Shown piece after piece: positions 1-12,181 of a DNA stretch of 64,000 nt. The stretch's first letter is position 1. Each line of letters starts with the position of its first letter. Under the pieces are notes generated by a model, which had not been told where the DNA came from, ran no database searches, and worked only from the letters and a program-made list of their open reading frames with translations. This DNA comes from Amphiura filiformis (taxonomy: Eukaryota > Echinodermata > Ophiuroidea > Amphilepidida > Amphiuridae), in NCBI RefSeq assembly GCF_039555335.1, contig NC_092628.1:68080292-68144291 (forward strand), read 5' to 3'. The translations under genes were made by a program, and so were the position numbers.

Positions 1-269
1 TGTGTATTTATATAAAGCACATACTATTTAATAATACAAAGGAATAAATAAAGGATATAATACTTAACCTAAGTGGTAAATAACTTTCTCTGTACAGTAT
101 TCTTTATGAAGAGAATAAAAACTTATCTAATGATAAATTATATCATTTGTGTGCTGTATGGTTTGTTTGCAACTTTTTAAACAAGGCGGTTCTCGAACCA
201 CGAGTCTCGCCTGCTTTTGTGACCGCTTGCTTTCATAATTACTTTTGGTAGAAGTAAATGAACCTGCAA
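1..269. other. AT-rich flank, nothing recognised
   Basis: No coding exon, RNA gene or clear repeat boundary is visible in this AT-rich stretch before the degenerate repeats begin. Confidence 0.5.
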
Positions 270-735
270 CAACCCATTATGACCCCTAAATGACCTTCCA
301 AAAACTTGGCTCTAAATGTTGACTGTACCCTCAAAGTTCCATGCCCATAAGATAGTTTTACTTTGACCTTATCTGACCCCTTGACCTTGAAATGACCTTC
401 CAAATATGTGGCTCTAAATGTTGACTGTACCCACCAAGTTTCATGCCCATGTGACAGTTTTTAGTAATTTGACCTCAGCTGACCCCTAGGTGACCTCAGA
501 TGACCCCAAAATGATCTTCCAAAAATTTGACCAACTGTTGACTGTACCCACCAAGTTTCATGCCCATACAACAGTTTTTAGTAACTTGACCTCCGATGAC
601 CCATGGGTGACCCTGAAATGACCTAAAAATTTGACTCTAAATGTTGACTGTATCCACCAAGTTTCATGCCCATATGACAGTTTTTAGTAATTTGATCTCA
701 GATGACCCCTGGGTGACCCCGGATGACCTGAAATC
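270..735 (+). repeat. Degenerate tandem repeat, about 100-120 bp unit
   Basis: Four to five diverged units each carry the words 'aaatgttgactgta', 'ccaagtttcatgcccat' and 'gacctcagatgacccc' in the same order. Unit length varies by small indels, so this is an old array. A short open frame across it is a by-product of the repeat. Confidence 0.75.
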
Positions 736-1086
736 TAATCGGGTCGAAAACCTCTGGTCGCGCTACTCCCCACCAAGTTGTGTCACTGTACCCCATACGG
801 ATCTCCAAATAATTTTCCCCCATCACTGAGCAGCTTGACACACTTGCCCCTATCACTGTTCAAAATTGCAGCTCGATACGCCGAAATACATAGCCTGAGA
901 GCAACTTAATCCAAATTTCAAGAAAACATTTGACCTCAAATGACCTATGGTGACCTTGAAATTATGAGACACAACTTCATAACATAAAGACCTCCATACT
1001 TCATCTATGGCCCAAGTTTCCTTGCAATAGGATTTGAACTATTTATCTGAGAGCATTTAATCAAAACTTTAACCAAATTTGTCACA
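736..1086. other. Non-coding spacer
   Basis: AT-rich sequence with scattered 'tgacct' words that may be the decayed tail of the preceding array. No gene seen. Confidence 0.4.
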
Positions 1087-1088
1087 TA

Positions 1089-2264
1089 CAGGGTGTCCCA
1101 GAATGATTTATACCAGGAAAGATGGAATTTTTTAGGTATGAATAGCATTTCTATTGGTCGTATTGTTTTGCATTTAAAGTTCTACATAAATCTAGCTTTC
1201 TCAGATTTTTTAGATTTTAAAAATTTGATGTTTTTAGTAGAAGTTAGAGAAGATTGCATAAAAATGGCAAATTCCAAGTTTTGACAAAGCAACCTATTTT
1301 TGAAAATTTGTGAAATTAATAACCGTTCAGCACAAAGTTTAATATTTGGAAAATATTATGCAGTATATTTGCTATCGTTTATTTATGATGTTACGAAGCA
1401 ATCCTTGTATATTTGCTACGCTTGAGTGACCTTTAAATATTCTTTTGGCGACAGTTTTGAAGACAATTATTGCGGTGTGTGAGTTTCATCATTTGAAATG
1501 CTGGCAGAGACGGATTTTTCATAAAGAGAAGGTATAGAAAAGATTCGTCGTTCGAGAAAAGATTAACATTTACTGCAGAGGATCCTTGAGGAAGTTATCC
1601 TCTGTAATAATGACATTTTTGGGTAAAAATCGCATAAAAAGTATGTTTTCAACCTAAATATCTGATGTCATACCGTAAACGTTCGCCTAATGGCGCTATG
1701 GGCTGCCTTGACATGACTGGAATTTTAGGCACAATCTGAAAGTGCCCTCCCATAAAAATCCCACCAGCAAATAAGGGCACGTACCCTTTAATTCTTGTTG
1801 GGATTTCGGAGGAGGGAGCTCTCAATTTGCTCATGAAATTTACCCCAAAGCAATGGAGCCCATGTGCGCCATTAGGCGAACGTTTACGGTATTGAAATGT
1901 GTGGCTTAATCCGATATCAAGAATTATTTAGCATTGTAAGCTCTGCATCTGTGCCAAATTTGGTGTATTTCCTATAAAAGAATGTAGGATTTCTCCAATA
2001 TATTGCACAGTGCGGCTTGACGATGGTGATAAAAGATCCATGTCTTTAGGCCTTTGCACTGTAAATTACACACATGCAGTTTTCATCCATTTTCAGTAAT
2101 AGCAATGTCAAGCTAAAACGAATCAAGCTATTTCCTTGAAAGTCTCAGAATAAGTAGGAGACATGCGTGTCATTGTATTGCACTTATTAAGATTAGATAC
2201 ACTGTTGACTATATATTTTTGATATTTTGTTCAAACAGGGTATAAATCATTCTGGGACACCCTG
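1089..2264. mobile_element. Non-autonomous TA-flanked DNA transposon (mariner-like ends)
   Basis: The left end reads CAGGGTGTCCCAGAATGATT and the right end is its inverted complement, continuing through 'tataccagg'/'gggtata'. Both ends are flanked by TA, the target used by Tc1/mariner-type transposases. The 1.18-kb interior has no transposase frame, so this is a deletion derivative or MITE. A second element (1673-1889) has jumped into it, so this insertion is the older one. Confidence 0.8.
1673..1889. mobile_element. MITE nested inside the 1089-2264 element
   Basis: Terminal inverted repeats of about 24 bp start CCGTAAACGTTCGCCTAATG, with TA on both sides. The same family recurs at 16964-17178, where it shares the ends and internal words such as 'aataag' and 'ccagcaaataa' or its counterpart. 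Confidence 0.85.
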
Positions 2265-2580
2265 TACAATACACACACATCCCTACATACGGAAAAGTGA
2301 TTATATAGTCTCCTGCCTTATCAGGCGAGACAAAAGAAAACTATATTGATCAATATCTACATTGCGGATATTTCCATGGAGTTGACCCTCTATTTATCAC
2401 TTCTAATTTTATGGACTTTTAACAAAAATAATAGGCACCCTACAGAATTTTTGATGTTGCAATTATGTACCCCCCACATACACATACAAGCCCGTCACAT
2501 GTCTAAATAAATAACATGACCTGTCTTAAATTTCTGGCTTTAATATTATTTTGACTTCAAAATTCAGATACACTGGTAAT

Positions 2581-2807
2581 CAGTGTTCGAAATAAGCACT
2601 TATCCTCTTGTCCAGACCAAAAATCACTGGGAACAACCATAAATGAGCTATGTACTTACCCCTGGACAACCACTATTTGGATTCTAATTGCACTCAAAAA
2701 CATAACATATATATTTTGTGGACAACCAAAATGTTTTGAGGACAAGCAGAATTCATGCTTTAGTTGTCCTCGCGACAACCTCCATATTTTCCTTATTTCG
2801 GACACTG
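2581..2807. mobile_element. hAT-type MITE with perfect 8-bp target duplication
   Basis: The ends are CAGTGTTCGAAATAAG and its inverted complement CCTTATTTCGGACACTG with one mismatch. The 8 bp CTGGTAAT lies directly before (2573-2580) and after (2808-2815). An 8-bp duplication with CAG...CTG ends is diagnostic of hAT transposition. The 227-bp body has no transposase. A partial relative of its ends is seen near 59681-59725. Confidence 0.88.
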
Positions 2808-3320
2808 CTGGTAATTTCCAGTTTTGCCTTGTCAAGTGAATTATTTAAGAGCAGGGCTGCTAATTGGACCACTTACTGTAAAAGTTTTACCAATGTCCTT
2901 CAAAATGAAGAAAATTGATACTCTGATGGGACACTAAATTTTAGTACCCCTGTTGCCATTTTCAACCCAATTAACGCCCCAGAGGCACATCAGTTTTTTG
3001 GTGGGTATTCCCGGGGTGATGGGTCTGTGGGAACCGACAAGGAATGTTATGTACGTACTCTATTCGACCAGAATTAATGCCCTTTCATTAAATTATCAAT
3101 CTTCTTCACTTGGGTTGCAGCGTAGGACAATCAATACATCCAATGATTTATCTATTTATGATATTGTTCAAACTACTGGAGACAAGTGTACATTCATCAA
3201 TATAATTTAGAAAGAAATATTGTTATTTCACTTGTCACCTATTGATAATGGCACTTCCCATTAAGTTTAATTAACTTTTACTAATTTCAAGACAAGTATC
3301 TTACTTACTTTCCTTGTCTA

Positions 3321-3860
3321 CAGGGTGCACAACTTTGATGTTCCCCCTAATACTTGTTAAAATAAGTTGAATATTTTACGAAATGTAAAAAGATATGCAT
3401 ATCCCTCTTTGTTTTACCCATGTGGACCAATTTATAGCGCCACACATTGCGTTCAGTCACAATGGTTGATTATGTAAGAAAAGAGGCCGTTTTGAAAGTT
3501 GCAGCGGAGCCCATAGCAGTCAGGTTTTCTTTAACAAACACATGAATTATATAGGCCTGGCCTGCTGTATAATTTGTTTGAGAGTTAACTCCTATTAAGC
3601 TACTTGCACGTTCCGCCATTATGCACTATGTGCGGGAGAGCCTCGAACTGGCAGCATACATGAAAGGAAGAATTATGTAACCTTACACAGAACGTTATGA
3701 CTAGTTCAATTCCCATTCATGTATGCTGCCAGTTCGAGGCTCTCCCATACATAGTGCATAATGGCGAAACCGCAAGTTTAAAACGGTCTATTTTTTTACA
3801 TAATGAACCATTGACTGAACGCAATGACGTGTTGTATTTTTGGGGGAGTTGTGCACCCTG
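3321..3860. mobile_element. TA-flanked fold-back element, 540 bp
   Basis: The ends CAGGGTGCACAACT and AGTTGTGCACCCTG are exact inverted complements flanked by TA. Most of the body is also inverted: 'cattatgcactatgtg' and 'ctgccagttcgaggctctccc'-type words near 3620-3660 return in reverse near 3720-3770. The element can therefore fold almost end to end. No coding capacity. Confidence 0.85.
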
Positions 3861-3862
3861 TA

Positions 3863-5168
3863 TACCAGTATAAAACTTGGGGAGCTGATCTCAGCTGCGG
3901 TGGTGATGTAGGTAGATTGCACTGCCCATCCTTAGAATGATTAATTTATGGAATGATCAGCCACACTGTAAAGTGTGTGGCCTTGTGGGTCTGGCAGTGC
4001 ACTATAAAGATCATCACCCTGTGGTTGGGTTGCAGCGCAGGGGAGTACTGGATTAACTCCAGGATCAAACTAACTTAAAACAAATATACTTAGATCAATA
4101 GGATTTTAGAAGAAACCTTGTTTGTTTCCCCAATTAAAGAAAGTCCCTACCAAGCATCACACTAGGCAACACCAACATAATTAAATGAGACAGGACACAA
4201 TCTGATATAATTCTTCAAATTGCCATGTTTATTTTTCTTTAATAATAGGCAATGTTTCACAGGATATCGCTATCAAGCAATATCTTCCTCAGGTTGATTG
4301 ACATTTTAAATTCTTGGCCAATGGCCGATCACAAAGCACACATGCATCTTTCTAGTGAAAAGGTTTTTTTTTTTTACATTTTTTATTTATTTTAAGGGTA
4401 CTTTTTCAGTTTCATCATCATCATCATCATCACCACAGCAAGGATTTGTTCAAACCCAAGCTGTGGATTTTAAGTAAAGTTAAGCTTTTAAGTAAAGTTA
4501 GCTGTAACTTTTAATATCAAAGTGCAAATGACTAACTTGTGTCGTATTATGCATCAAATGAATTGTGTCTGCAGTACTAGCACTGCACATTGTAAGCACC
4601 AATTCATACAGCACAGATCTTCATTATCTATGCTGATCTTAAAAATGAAACGCATCATAATTTCTCGAGTATCACACATCGCAATACTCTAGTATTGTTT
4701 ATCACAATACTGTATTGTAGATTACAATACTGAATCATGCAGCACAGATCTTCATTATCTATGCCAAATTCATTCAAAAAATGATGCATTTGTCATTCTG
4801 AGTATTACACATCATAACACTCTGTACACTCATTGAGTACACCGAATCGGACAACATAGATCTTTTATCTACGCTGATATTCACAAGACATTACCTATGA
4901 TGCATTATTATCATCATCATCATGATTGTTACCTTTGTGAATTAGTTTAATTCACAGCTTTTGACAGCCAATTTTACTATGTTTTGTGTTGTTTTCTGGA
5001 TCATCTAGTAGTAAGCATATGAAGTGTCTGCTTAATTATAGAACTTCTACAATAAAAGCTGAAACAAATCTTACAAGTCTGAAAAGTATGAATGTTATTC
5101 AAATGCACTTTGATACTTAAGAAAGATGCATAAGCACTAGTTTTGAGGGGCTGTTCATATCAAGCTTT
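3863..5168. other. 3' flank of RPSA with microsatellites
   Basis: It holds a (atc)n tract near 4413-4433, another near 4905-4922, and a direct repeat of 'cagcacagatcttcattatc' near 4610 and 4740. No exon is recognised; the part next to 5168 should be the RPSA 3' UTR, whose end cannot be placed. Confidence 0.5.
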
Positions 5169-8100
5169 CTACCATTCCTGTGCACTGTTGCTACCACCCC
5201 ATTCACCACCAGATGGTGGTGGTTGAGACGCCCAATCCTGTGTTGTTGGTGGTGGTGGTTGTGCTGCTGTTACTGCTGCAGCTGGTGCAGTAGGTGCAGT
5301 GCCAGCAGACCAATCCTTGGGTGGTTCAGAGGCCCAGTCTTCAGTTGGTTGGAAGGTGCCAGACTGGATGGGTACACTGGGTACAGGCACAGACTCTGCT
5401 GCCCACTGGTGGATTAAGAGAGGGGAAAACAAAAAAAAGGAACATATTTAGTGGCAAGTTAGTCAAGTTCATAATATGGACGGGTTACTTAAATGTTTGG
5501 TACATACATTAAAGTGTTGGTTGCAGCTGGATTAAATACAGTGGCAACTCGTTAACATGAAGTTCCTGATAACAAGAAGTATGTTTTACATTCCCAAGCA
5601 TACATTTCACATGTTATTAGAACTGGATAACACAAACTCCTGATAACAAGAAGTAAAACTTGAATTCCGCAAAACTTTGTGTTAATGAGTTTCTACTGTA
5701 TAGACAAACTTGTGTTCATTTTAGTGATTATATTTTCTCCAAATTTTCTGAGAACACACTGAAACTCACTGACAAACAAGGTAACTAACTGGTGAAGTTG
5801 TTGTTGGTCATTACATTCACATCATTTCATAGTAATTATTTCAATTGTATCAGTGACATCAACAATCTACATGCATGTCCCAATATTGCCATACAATTTG
5901 GCCATACACCCAATAATAATGTTTAGGATTGCTGGATTAGGGATCAACATAACATGCAGAGGATATATTGGGTATGCTACATTAAAACCAAAATGTGTGG
6001 TTTGCTCCACAGGCCACAGGGACACCCTCAATTTTCTTGAACTCAATCTTTTTTGCACAATTGTAATGCCCAATGGTGTACTAAAATACCATGTGAAAGA
6101 CTAAGCAAGAAGTGCTTTTATAATAAACCCGGGATCCGGTTTTGTTCACCAATCGAATGATGGCTGAAACGTCTTGTGCATAAATCATCGACTTATAAAC
6201 TGTGCATATATATCATTATTCGTCTTTATTATATGTCTTATTTATATACATCCCGGCTGTGTTAAACTTGGCTCAATAACGAATAGCGAAATACACGCAT
6301 TGATGATAAATATAGGTGCTGGGATGAAATAGATATTCTCCTTTCACTTCCATTTGTTCAGCTAGAAATTGGGGGCACAATGTGGACAGTGACTAATATT
6401 TTGTGGAAAACAAAGCAAGAATCTATTATTTATGGAAACTACACATTATTGCTTTAATGTCACCGATTTATGTATTTAACTCAAATATTGACAAATAGTT
6501 GTATACTCACATCAGTAACCTCCGGCATTTCTTGCGTTGCAGCAACAGCAGGTACAGCGCCGCCATCAGCACCCCACTGGTCAGCATATGGTGCTGGCAC
6601 ATTCTCCTCCTTGGCCAATGCCTTCTCACGAGCTTCTTGCTCTTCTTTCTCAGCCTACAAATGACAACAAAATGATGTTACACTCATTATCAAAAGGTGA
6701 TGATCATTTCTAAGAGTCTCCAGCAATTTCTGTCGAAATAACAATATACTTTCTTGTTCATATAGAAGCTTGGGTATTGCTATGGATTTATCTTCCAATT
6801 TTTTTACACAGGTTGCTGTATTGGAGCAAGCAGAAAACAAAACCTTACTGATGGTGCACTGTAGCCTTAAGACTTCAAAGAGGTAACAATCACAAGATTT
6901 TTTTCCATCTACCACATGATGCACACTTTTATGGGTCACATCTATCAAGGAAGGTCTTGTCCATGTTTGACTGACTGAATAACTGTAAATGGTAACGATA
7001 TTTTCCTGCCAAGGCAAAAAATGGAATGTTCCAATCAACACTTGAGGCAAATGGTACATTCCATCTTTCACCAAATGCAAATATTCTTTCCATTGTACAA
7101 AAGCTAACTCACCTCCTCTGGATCTCTGTAGAAGTAGAGATCTACCATGACATCCCATGGCATCTCACGGCTGATGGTACCACGAAGCCTCAATACCTCA
7201 CGTGCCAACAACCACCACATAAGACCAATGGAATGGGCACCCTGCAAATTTAAAATGAACTTGTATCAAAGTATGAAAACACTTAAATGTTGCTGATTTT
7301 AGAACAGACCATGAATGTTCATTGTTTCACCTAATCATTATTTTCAATCAAACTCTCACCAAACCAAATCAAACTATTTCAAAATAGTGAGATGTGGTTT
7401 TAGCAAAAAACTCCTTCACAATCAAGTTGATCGATTCACTGCAAACATATTCTCAGTTACAACCGTCATTGTGATAATCCTAAGACAACTTACCTTGTTG
7501 TTGCAAGGAATAGCGACATCAATATGCTTCAGTGGAGAGTCTGTGTTACACAGAGCAATGATGGGGATGTTCACATATGAAGCTTCAGTGACAGACTGGT
7601 GATCAATTCTGGGATCGGTGACCAGCAGAAGACGAGGCTCACGGAAAGCTGCCTGGATCTGGTTAGTGAATGTACCTGGGGTGAAGCGTCCAGCAACTGG
7701 AGTTGCTCCGGTGTGGTGAGCAAACTTCAAAATGGCACGCTACAAGTAATGGAATAGAACATGAATCTAAGAATTAATGTTTAAAATCTAGATTATGGTT
7801 TAAGAGAACTTTAAAATGAAGTATCCTGGAAAAAATGTGAACCTATTTCATCATAAAGTACAATCTTTTTGTTGGAGGCAAATAGGACATAAAGTTCTGG
7901 TTTCAGGCACCATATACGGTTAATTGTTCTTTTAAATGCTTACTTTTCTAAAAACAAAACAATTTTTACTGCTCACTACCCCTCCCCCTCCACCACAGCA
8001 TCCTTATGCTGCATACATTTACATGCACAAACATTCACACATATCATATTTGTTAGTCCCTGTATGGATCTTCTGTAAGTGTAATAATTAACAAAAATCA

Positions 8101-8531
8101 AAATCACAACTCTTTTTTATTTACCTGGCCATAAGCCCTGGCAGAGATGACACAGATATCTGCTGGGTTCTCGATGGCAACAATGGTACGTGCTGCAAGC
8201 ATGATCTTCTCCCAAGTCTTACGCAGATTGATGATGTAGCCACCTGCAGAGGGAATACAAAAATATTAGCAAAACAGACAAGATACAGAAATAACTTCCT
8301 AAAAATATAAGTGTCCAAAAATATTTAAACAATAAATTCAACTTTAGCTATAATTCTGACAGCAGTCAGTGCGGGCTTAACATGCGAGTATAGCTTACCA
8401 TCAGGTTTGCGCTTGTACATGTACTGTTCCATCTGAAAGTCGACATTGTTAGCACCCAGGTGAGTGCCACAGGCCAAAAACTTGGTCACGTCATCCTCCT
8501 TGAGGGAGAGGATATCCAAACCTCCTGACAT
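5169..8531 (-). CDS. RPSA: 40S ribosomal protein SA (laminin receptor homologue)
   Basis: Structural component of the small ribosomal subunit, descended from the bacterial S2 family. Coding exons on the minus strand: 8531-8399, 8243-8125, 7739-7494, 7241-7113, 6654-6511 and 5405-5169. They join in phase to 335 residues (human protein 295), and every junction is GT-AG. The start [15 protein letters not shown], the core words [34 protein letters not shown] and [20 protein letters not shown], and VPSVPIQ are near-identical to animal RPSA. The tail has the usual acidic-tryptophan repeats (EDW, KDW, QDW, EW) with an extra Ala/Pro-rich spacer, which explains the added length. A 3' splice site at 8567-8568 just upstream of the ATG implies a non-coding first exon, as in other animals; that exon is not located. 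Intron 6 carries a MITE. Confidence 0.97.
5539..5698. mobile_element. Pogo/Tigger-like MITE in the last RPSA intron
   Basis: The 160-bp element is flanked by TA. Its ends are CAGTGGCAACTCGTTAACA and, inverted, CAGTAGAAACTCATTAACAC. The internal word 'cctgataacaagaagt' occurs twice. CAGT(A/G)G...CTC ends with a TA target fit pogo-type elements; family assignment is by ends only. Confidence 0.7.
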
Positions 8532-9569
8532 TGTGCTGTTGATCGGAGTAAGTGACGGTGATCAACCTGATAAAAAAGAAAACAAGAAACTTCGCTTAGT
8601 TTAAGCAAAGGGAATGCTCTTTTTTTGAGCGTAAAATGCGCCCGCCAGTTTTTGAAAATGCGCAATTTGCCCATTTTTTACCAAAATGTGTTATTTTTCC
8701 CAAAAAAAGTTTAAATGCAATATTAAAATTTTTAACTGTTTTTCTTCTATATATATTTTCTTGCAATTTTTGTGATAGCCTATATTTCTATACTTTTTTA
8801 AACATGGATTACGTTGAAGAATACAGAATGCAGATCATATGGATTCTTTGATTTTAGTGAAAACCTCAGGTTTTTTGAAATGAGTACTTGAAACATGGTT
8901 ATTTTGGTCAAATCTTAAAATTTGCGGTTGGACCTATAATGCGCAATTGTACCCAAAATGCACGATTGTTGGCTTTTTTTGTGCATTGTGCATTTTCCTG
9001 TCCTTAGTTTAGTTTTAGACAAAGCGAGACGACTAGAGAGATTTGAAGTAGGCCATATTGGATAGAATGGGCATCCAAAATAAGCTCATACAAAATTGTC
9101 CAACCTTTTGACTGTATTCTATATTGTCCAGACTTTCTAAAAATTTGGCGAGGGAGGCCCTCGAAAGGTAGGTGATCAGATTTTTTGTGTTGTGTTTTGT
9201 ACCTCACATTGAGGCCTGTACCAAAATAATCCAATTCCCAAGTTTTTAGGTAAATTGCACTAGTGGTTTTGGTATTAGAAGTAAAAACACGTTTCATAAC
9301 AGCCCAGTGAGGATGAATTGATGATCAATTTCTGAGAAAGTGGGAAGTTTGCGTATGCAATACCTGAGAAACAGGTGTCGGAAAAATGTGTCAGATTTGT
9401 CAGTACACCGGGATCATGCAACAGGCTAGCGGCCTTTTATCTTTTTCTTTCCCGGGAGTGCGTGGGCCTGAACCTGCTAGTCCCAGCAGCACTGCCAGTG
9501 CGCTAATCTCCCAACCACTATTTTTGACTTCTTTCTTAGCACTGTTTTAACAAATTGGCAATAATGTAC

Positions 9570-9860
9570 TTTATCAATGAAAAAAATTCCGATTTTTTTT
9601 CCTATCTCTCTCTTAAATTTTCTTTCAACTTTTTTCTTTCTTTTTTTCTCCCAACATATATTTTCTTTCAACAATTGTCTTTCTTTCATTACTTTTTCCT
9701 TTTATTGAACTCATTTTTCTTTTCATTCTATTTCCTCCTGTTTTCCCTCGTGTATTTTCTTTGAATTTTTTCCTTTCCTTTTTCTATATTTTTTTTTTTC
9801 ATTTTTATTTATTCTTTTTCTCTCTCATAATTTTTCTTTCCTCATTTGTTTCAAATGTCG
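9570..9860 (+). repeat. Long polypyrimidine (T/C) tract
   Basis: Nearly 300 bases are made almost entirely of T and C in irregular 'ctttc', 'tttctttt' words with few purine interruptions. It reads as an expanded simple repeat. It lies about 1 kb upstream of the RPSA coding start on the opposite strand. Confidence 0.8.
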
Positions 9861-10397
9861 TCCCTTAGCTTTACATTTTTTATTTCTTTTCTTTTAAAAA
9901 CATTTCATTCTTATGTACATGCAAGCCTCCACTTCACTTGTTTTCCTTTTCTATTCTTTTCCGGTAGTGCTACCACATTTGTTTAGTTGCTCATAAGTAA
10001 ACCTGAAATTCTGAAATTGCCAATGTTAGTACAGTACACTTTTAGTACTGACAGGAAAAAATTAGATAGTCTCATCAACTACATGTAGTTCTAATCTTCA
10101 AATGAGGGTAACTTCAAGTTCATTTACTTCTAAATTGAGAGCTCTGAATCTAACACTGTCACTGTTGCTGGTTTTCTTTTTTGTTTCTCTTTCTCCATGT
10201 TCTCCAGTGCAGTGATACAAATTTGTGAAGGTGTCCTAAATATTATATTTATAACCTGAAAACAACCATTTCAGTACACCCTTTCTGGGGAAAAATTACA
10301 GAAAAAAATTGTAGTCATTGACAATCCTCAAATGACATGAATGAGGATAAATTCACTTAATATTTTTCCAGTGGAGTGCAGTGATACTATACATGTA

Positions 10398-10651
10398 GTA
10401 AGAATTCCAATTGAATGAACGCAGCTTTCAACAGCTGCACTCGATCCAACCGCGATCGTATATCGCGTATTTCAAACTACAACGCGAACGCACGACCTTG
10501 GATACAATGCTAACCAATCATGAGTGCGTTGGCATGGTTGATTCACTTTGCGTTACTCACGCACAGTCGCACACGCTGGCGTACATCACGCAGTGGACGC
10601 AAAAATTCGTCACGCTATTAAAAGCTGCGTTCATTCAATTGGAATTCCCAC
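10398..10651. mobile_element. TA-flanked MITE, 254 bp
   Basis: Inverted ends share GAATTCCAATTGAATGAACG followed by 'cagcttt'; TA lies outside both. The interior is unusually CpG-rich ('cgatcgtatatcgcg', 'cgcaaaaattcgtcacg') compared with its surroundings. No transposase frame. Confidence 0.8.
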
Positions 10652-12181
10652 TATAGTAACTGATACCAAATTTTTTGACATGTTTATTTTAAATCAGCTT
10701 CTAAAACACAAAAAGTTGTTACAGAAATCATGAAATTTATTGGGCTGTTTACACTAGCTCGAGATACTCTAGCTAAAATACAGGTTTACATTTACTATCT
10801 TACATTATCTTGCTGTATTTCAGCTAGAGCTCCAAACGACAAGCTTCCGGGTTTTTTTTTGAGAACAATACTGTTACGTAAGATGAAGAAGCCACCCGCC
10901 TCGGAGCCCGCCCTACGCATTATTTCATTGTACTTATTGCAATTTGCCTCCACACATTACGTAATCAACACAAAGCTTTTGTGAGGATTAGTGAGTGGAT
11001 AAGAAATTGACAGTGGAGGATACGAAGGACACGCCGATTGTTAGTTGTCAATCATGAATTGCCGCAACGTATTAATATTTTACTGCATGGCATTCCGCAA
11101 ACACCAAGACAAATTATGCCGTATTTTTCCAAAGATCATCTCATATGAAGTAAGCTGAATGCGATCTGTACTTTTGTAACATTCCGATCGCTTTTGATCA
11201 CCTATTATTGGCGAATTTGCTTGAAAACACGTGAGTTCATGTTGTGTAAACATAATTAGCATAGACACAAATGAAATTACGATGCAATACAATGGTCAAT
11301 GCAATTTGAATGCGCAGCAGATCTATAGAAATAACGTTGCCCGGTTTTATGCAGAATTAGACCCTGTCTGGTTTACACTGATGTGATACACCACTCCATG
11401 CCATGGGACCAAACTCCACCCACCACAATGACCATGCCCACATGCCCAATACATTTTCCATTGCATTGACAATGATTGAACATTCACACGTGCTACGCCG
11501 ACTGTAACTGCAATGCCAATCATCATGTGGATGCAACATCATGAACATGTGGATGATGTGCAAGCCCCGCTTGAAATCCCATGCAATTTTCACCAAATTT
11601 GAGAGCCCACATACCATTCTTATTTTGAAATAGTGTTCTTTATTGGTTGAACAATTGTTACACTAAGTCTATATTAAAAATCTTGAAAGAAATTGGCCAT
11701 ATTTTCATCTGTAAATTACACTTTTTACTCACTATGTGCAAACGCCACACAGAGATTATAGGAAAAGGACGAGGATAAGCTTCAGTGTTACCAGTTCATG
11801 GTGTTGAGTCTTTGAATAATTCCCTAGTATATTTGTAAATAAATATTGCTATGGTAATTTTACATTTTAAGTTATTTTTTTTTTTTTATGAAATATTAAT
11901 AAATATATCAAAATTTATAGAGCGGTATTTGCTGATTTTTTACTTATTTTTGTGGCTAAATTATAAAAAGAGTTTTTGCATAACAGGAACGCTAATTGAT
12001 TGATTTCGTGGTAAAAATATGAGTATAAAAACAAGTAGTTAAAGCTATTAAAATATCTGATTATCATATTTTATTTTTCAAGTATCTTATGGTATTAAAA
12101 ACGTTGTTTTTAAAATGTGATGAAATACAAATAAAACGCCTGGTTGCTTATAATAACCTTTGACCTAGCCAGAAAAAGAAA

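Larger units (their letters stand above)
8567..12181. other. Head-to-head intergenic stretch between RPSA and TEDC2
   Basis: Must hold the RPSA first exon and promoter (minus strand) and the TEDC2 promoter (plus strand), but neither start can be placed with confidence. It contains a long polypyrimidine tract, one MITE, and AT-rich sequence before 12182. No protein-coding exon is seen; all open frames here are short and lack similarity to anything recognised. Confidence 0.5.
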
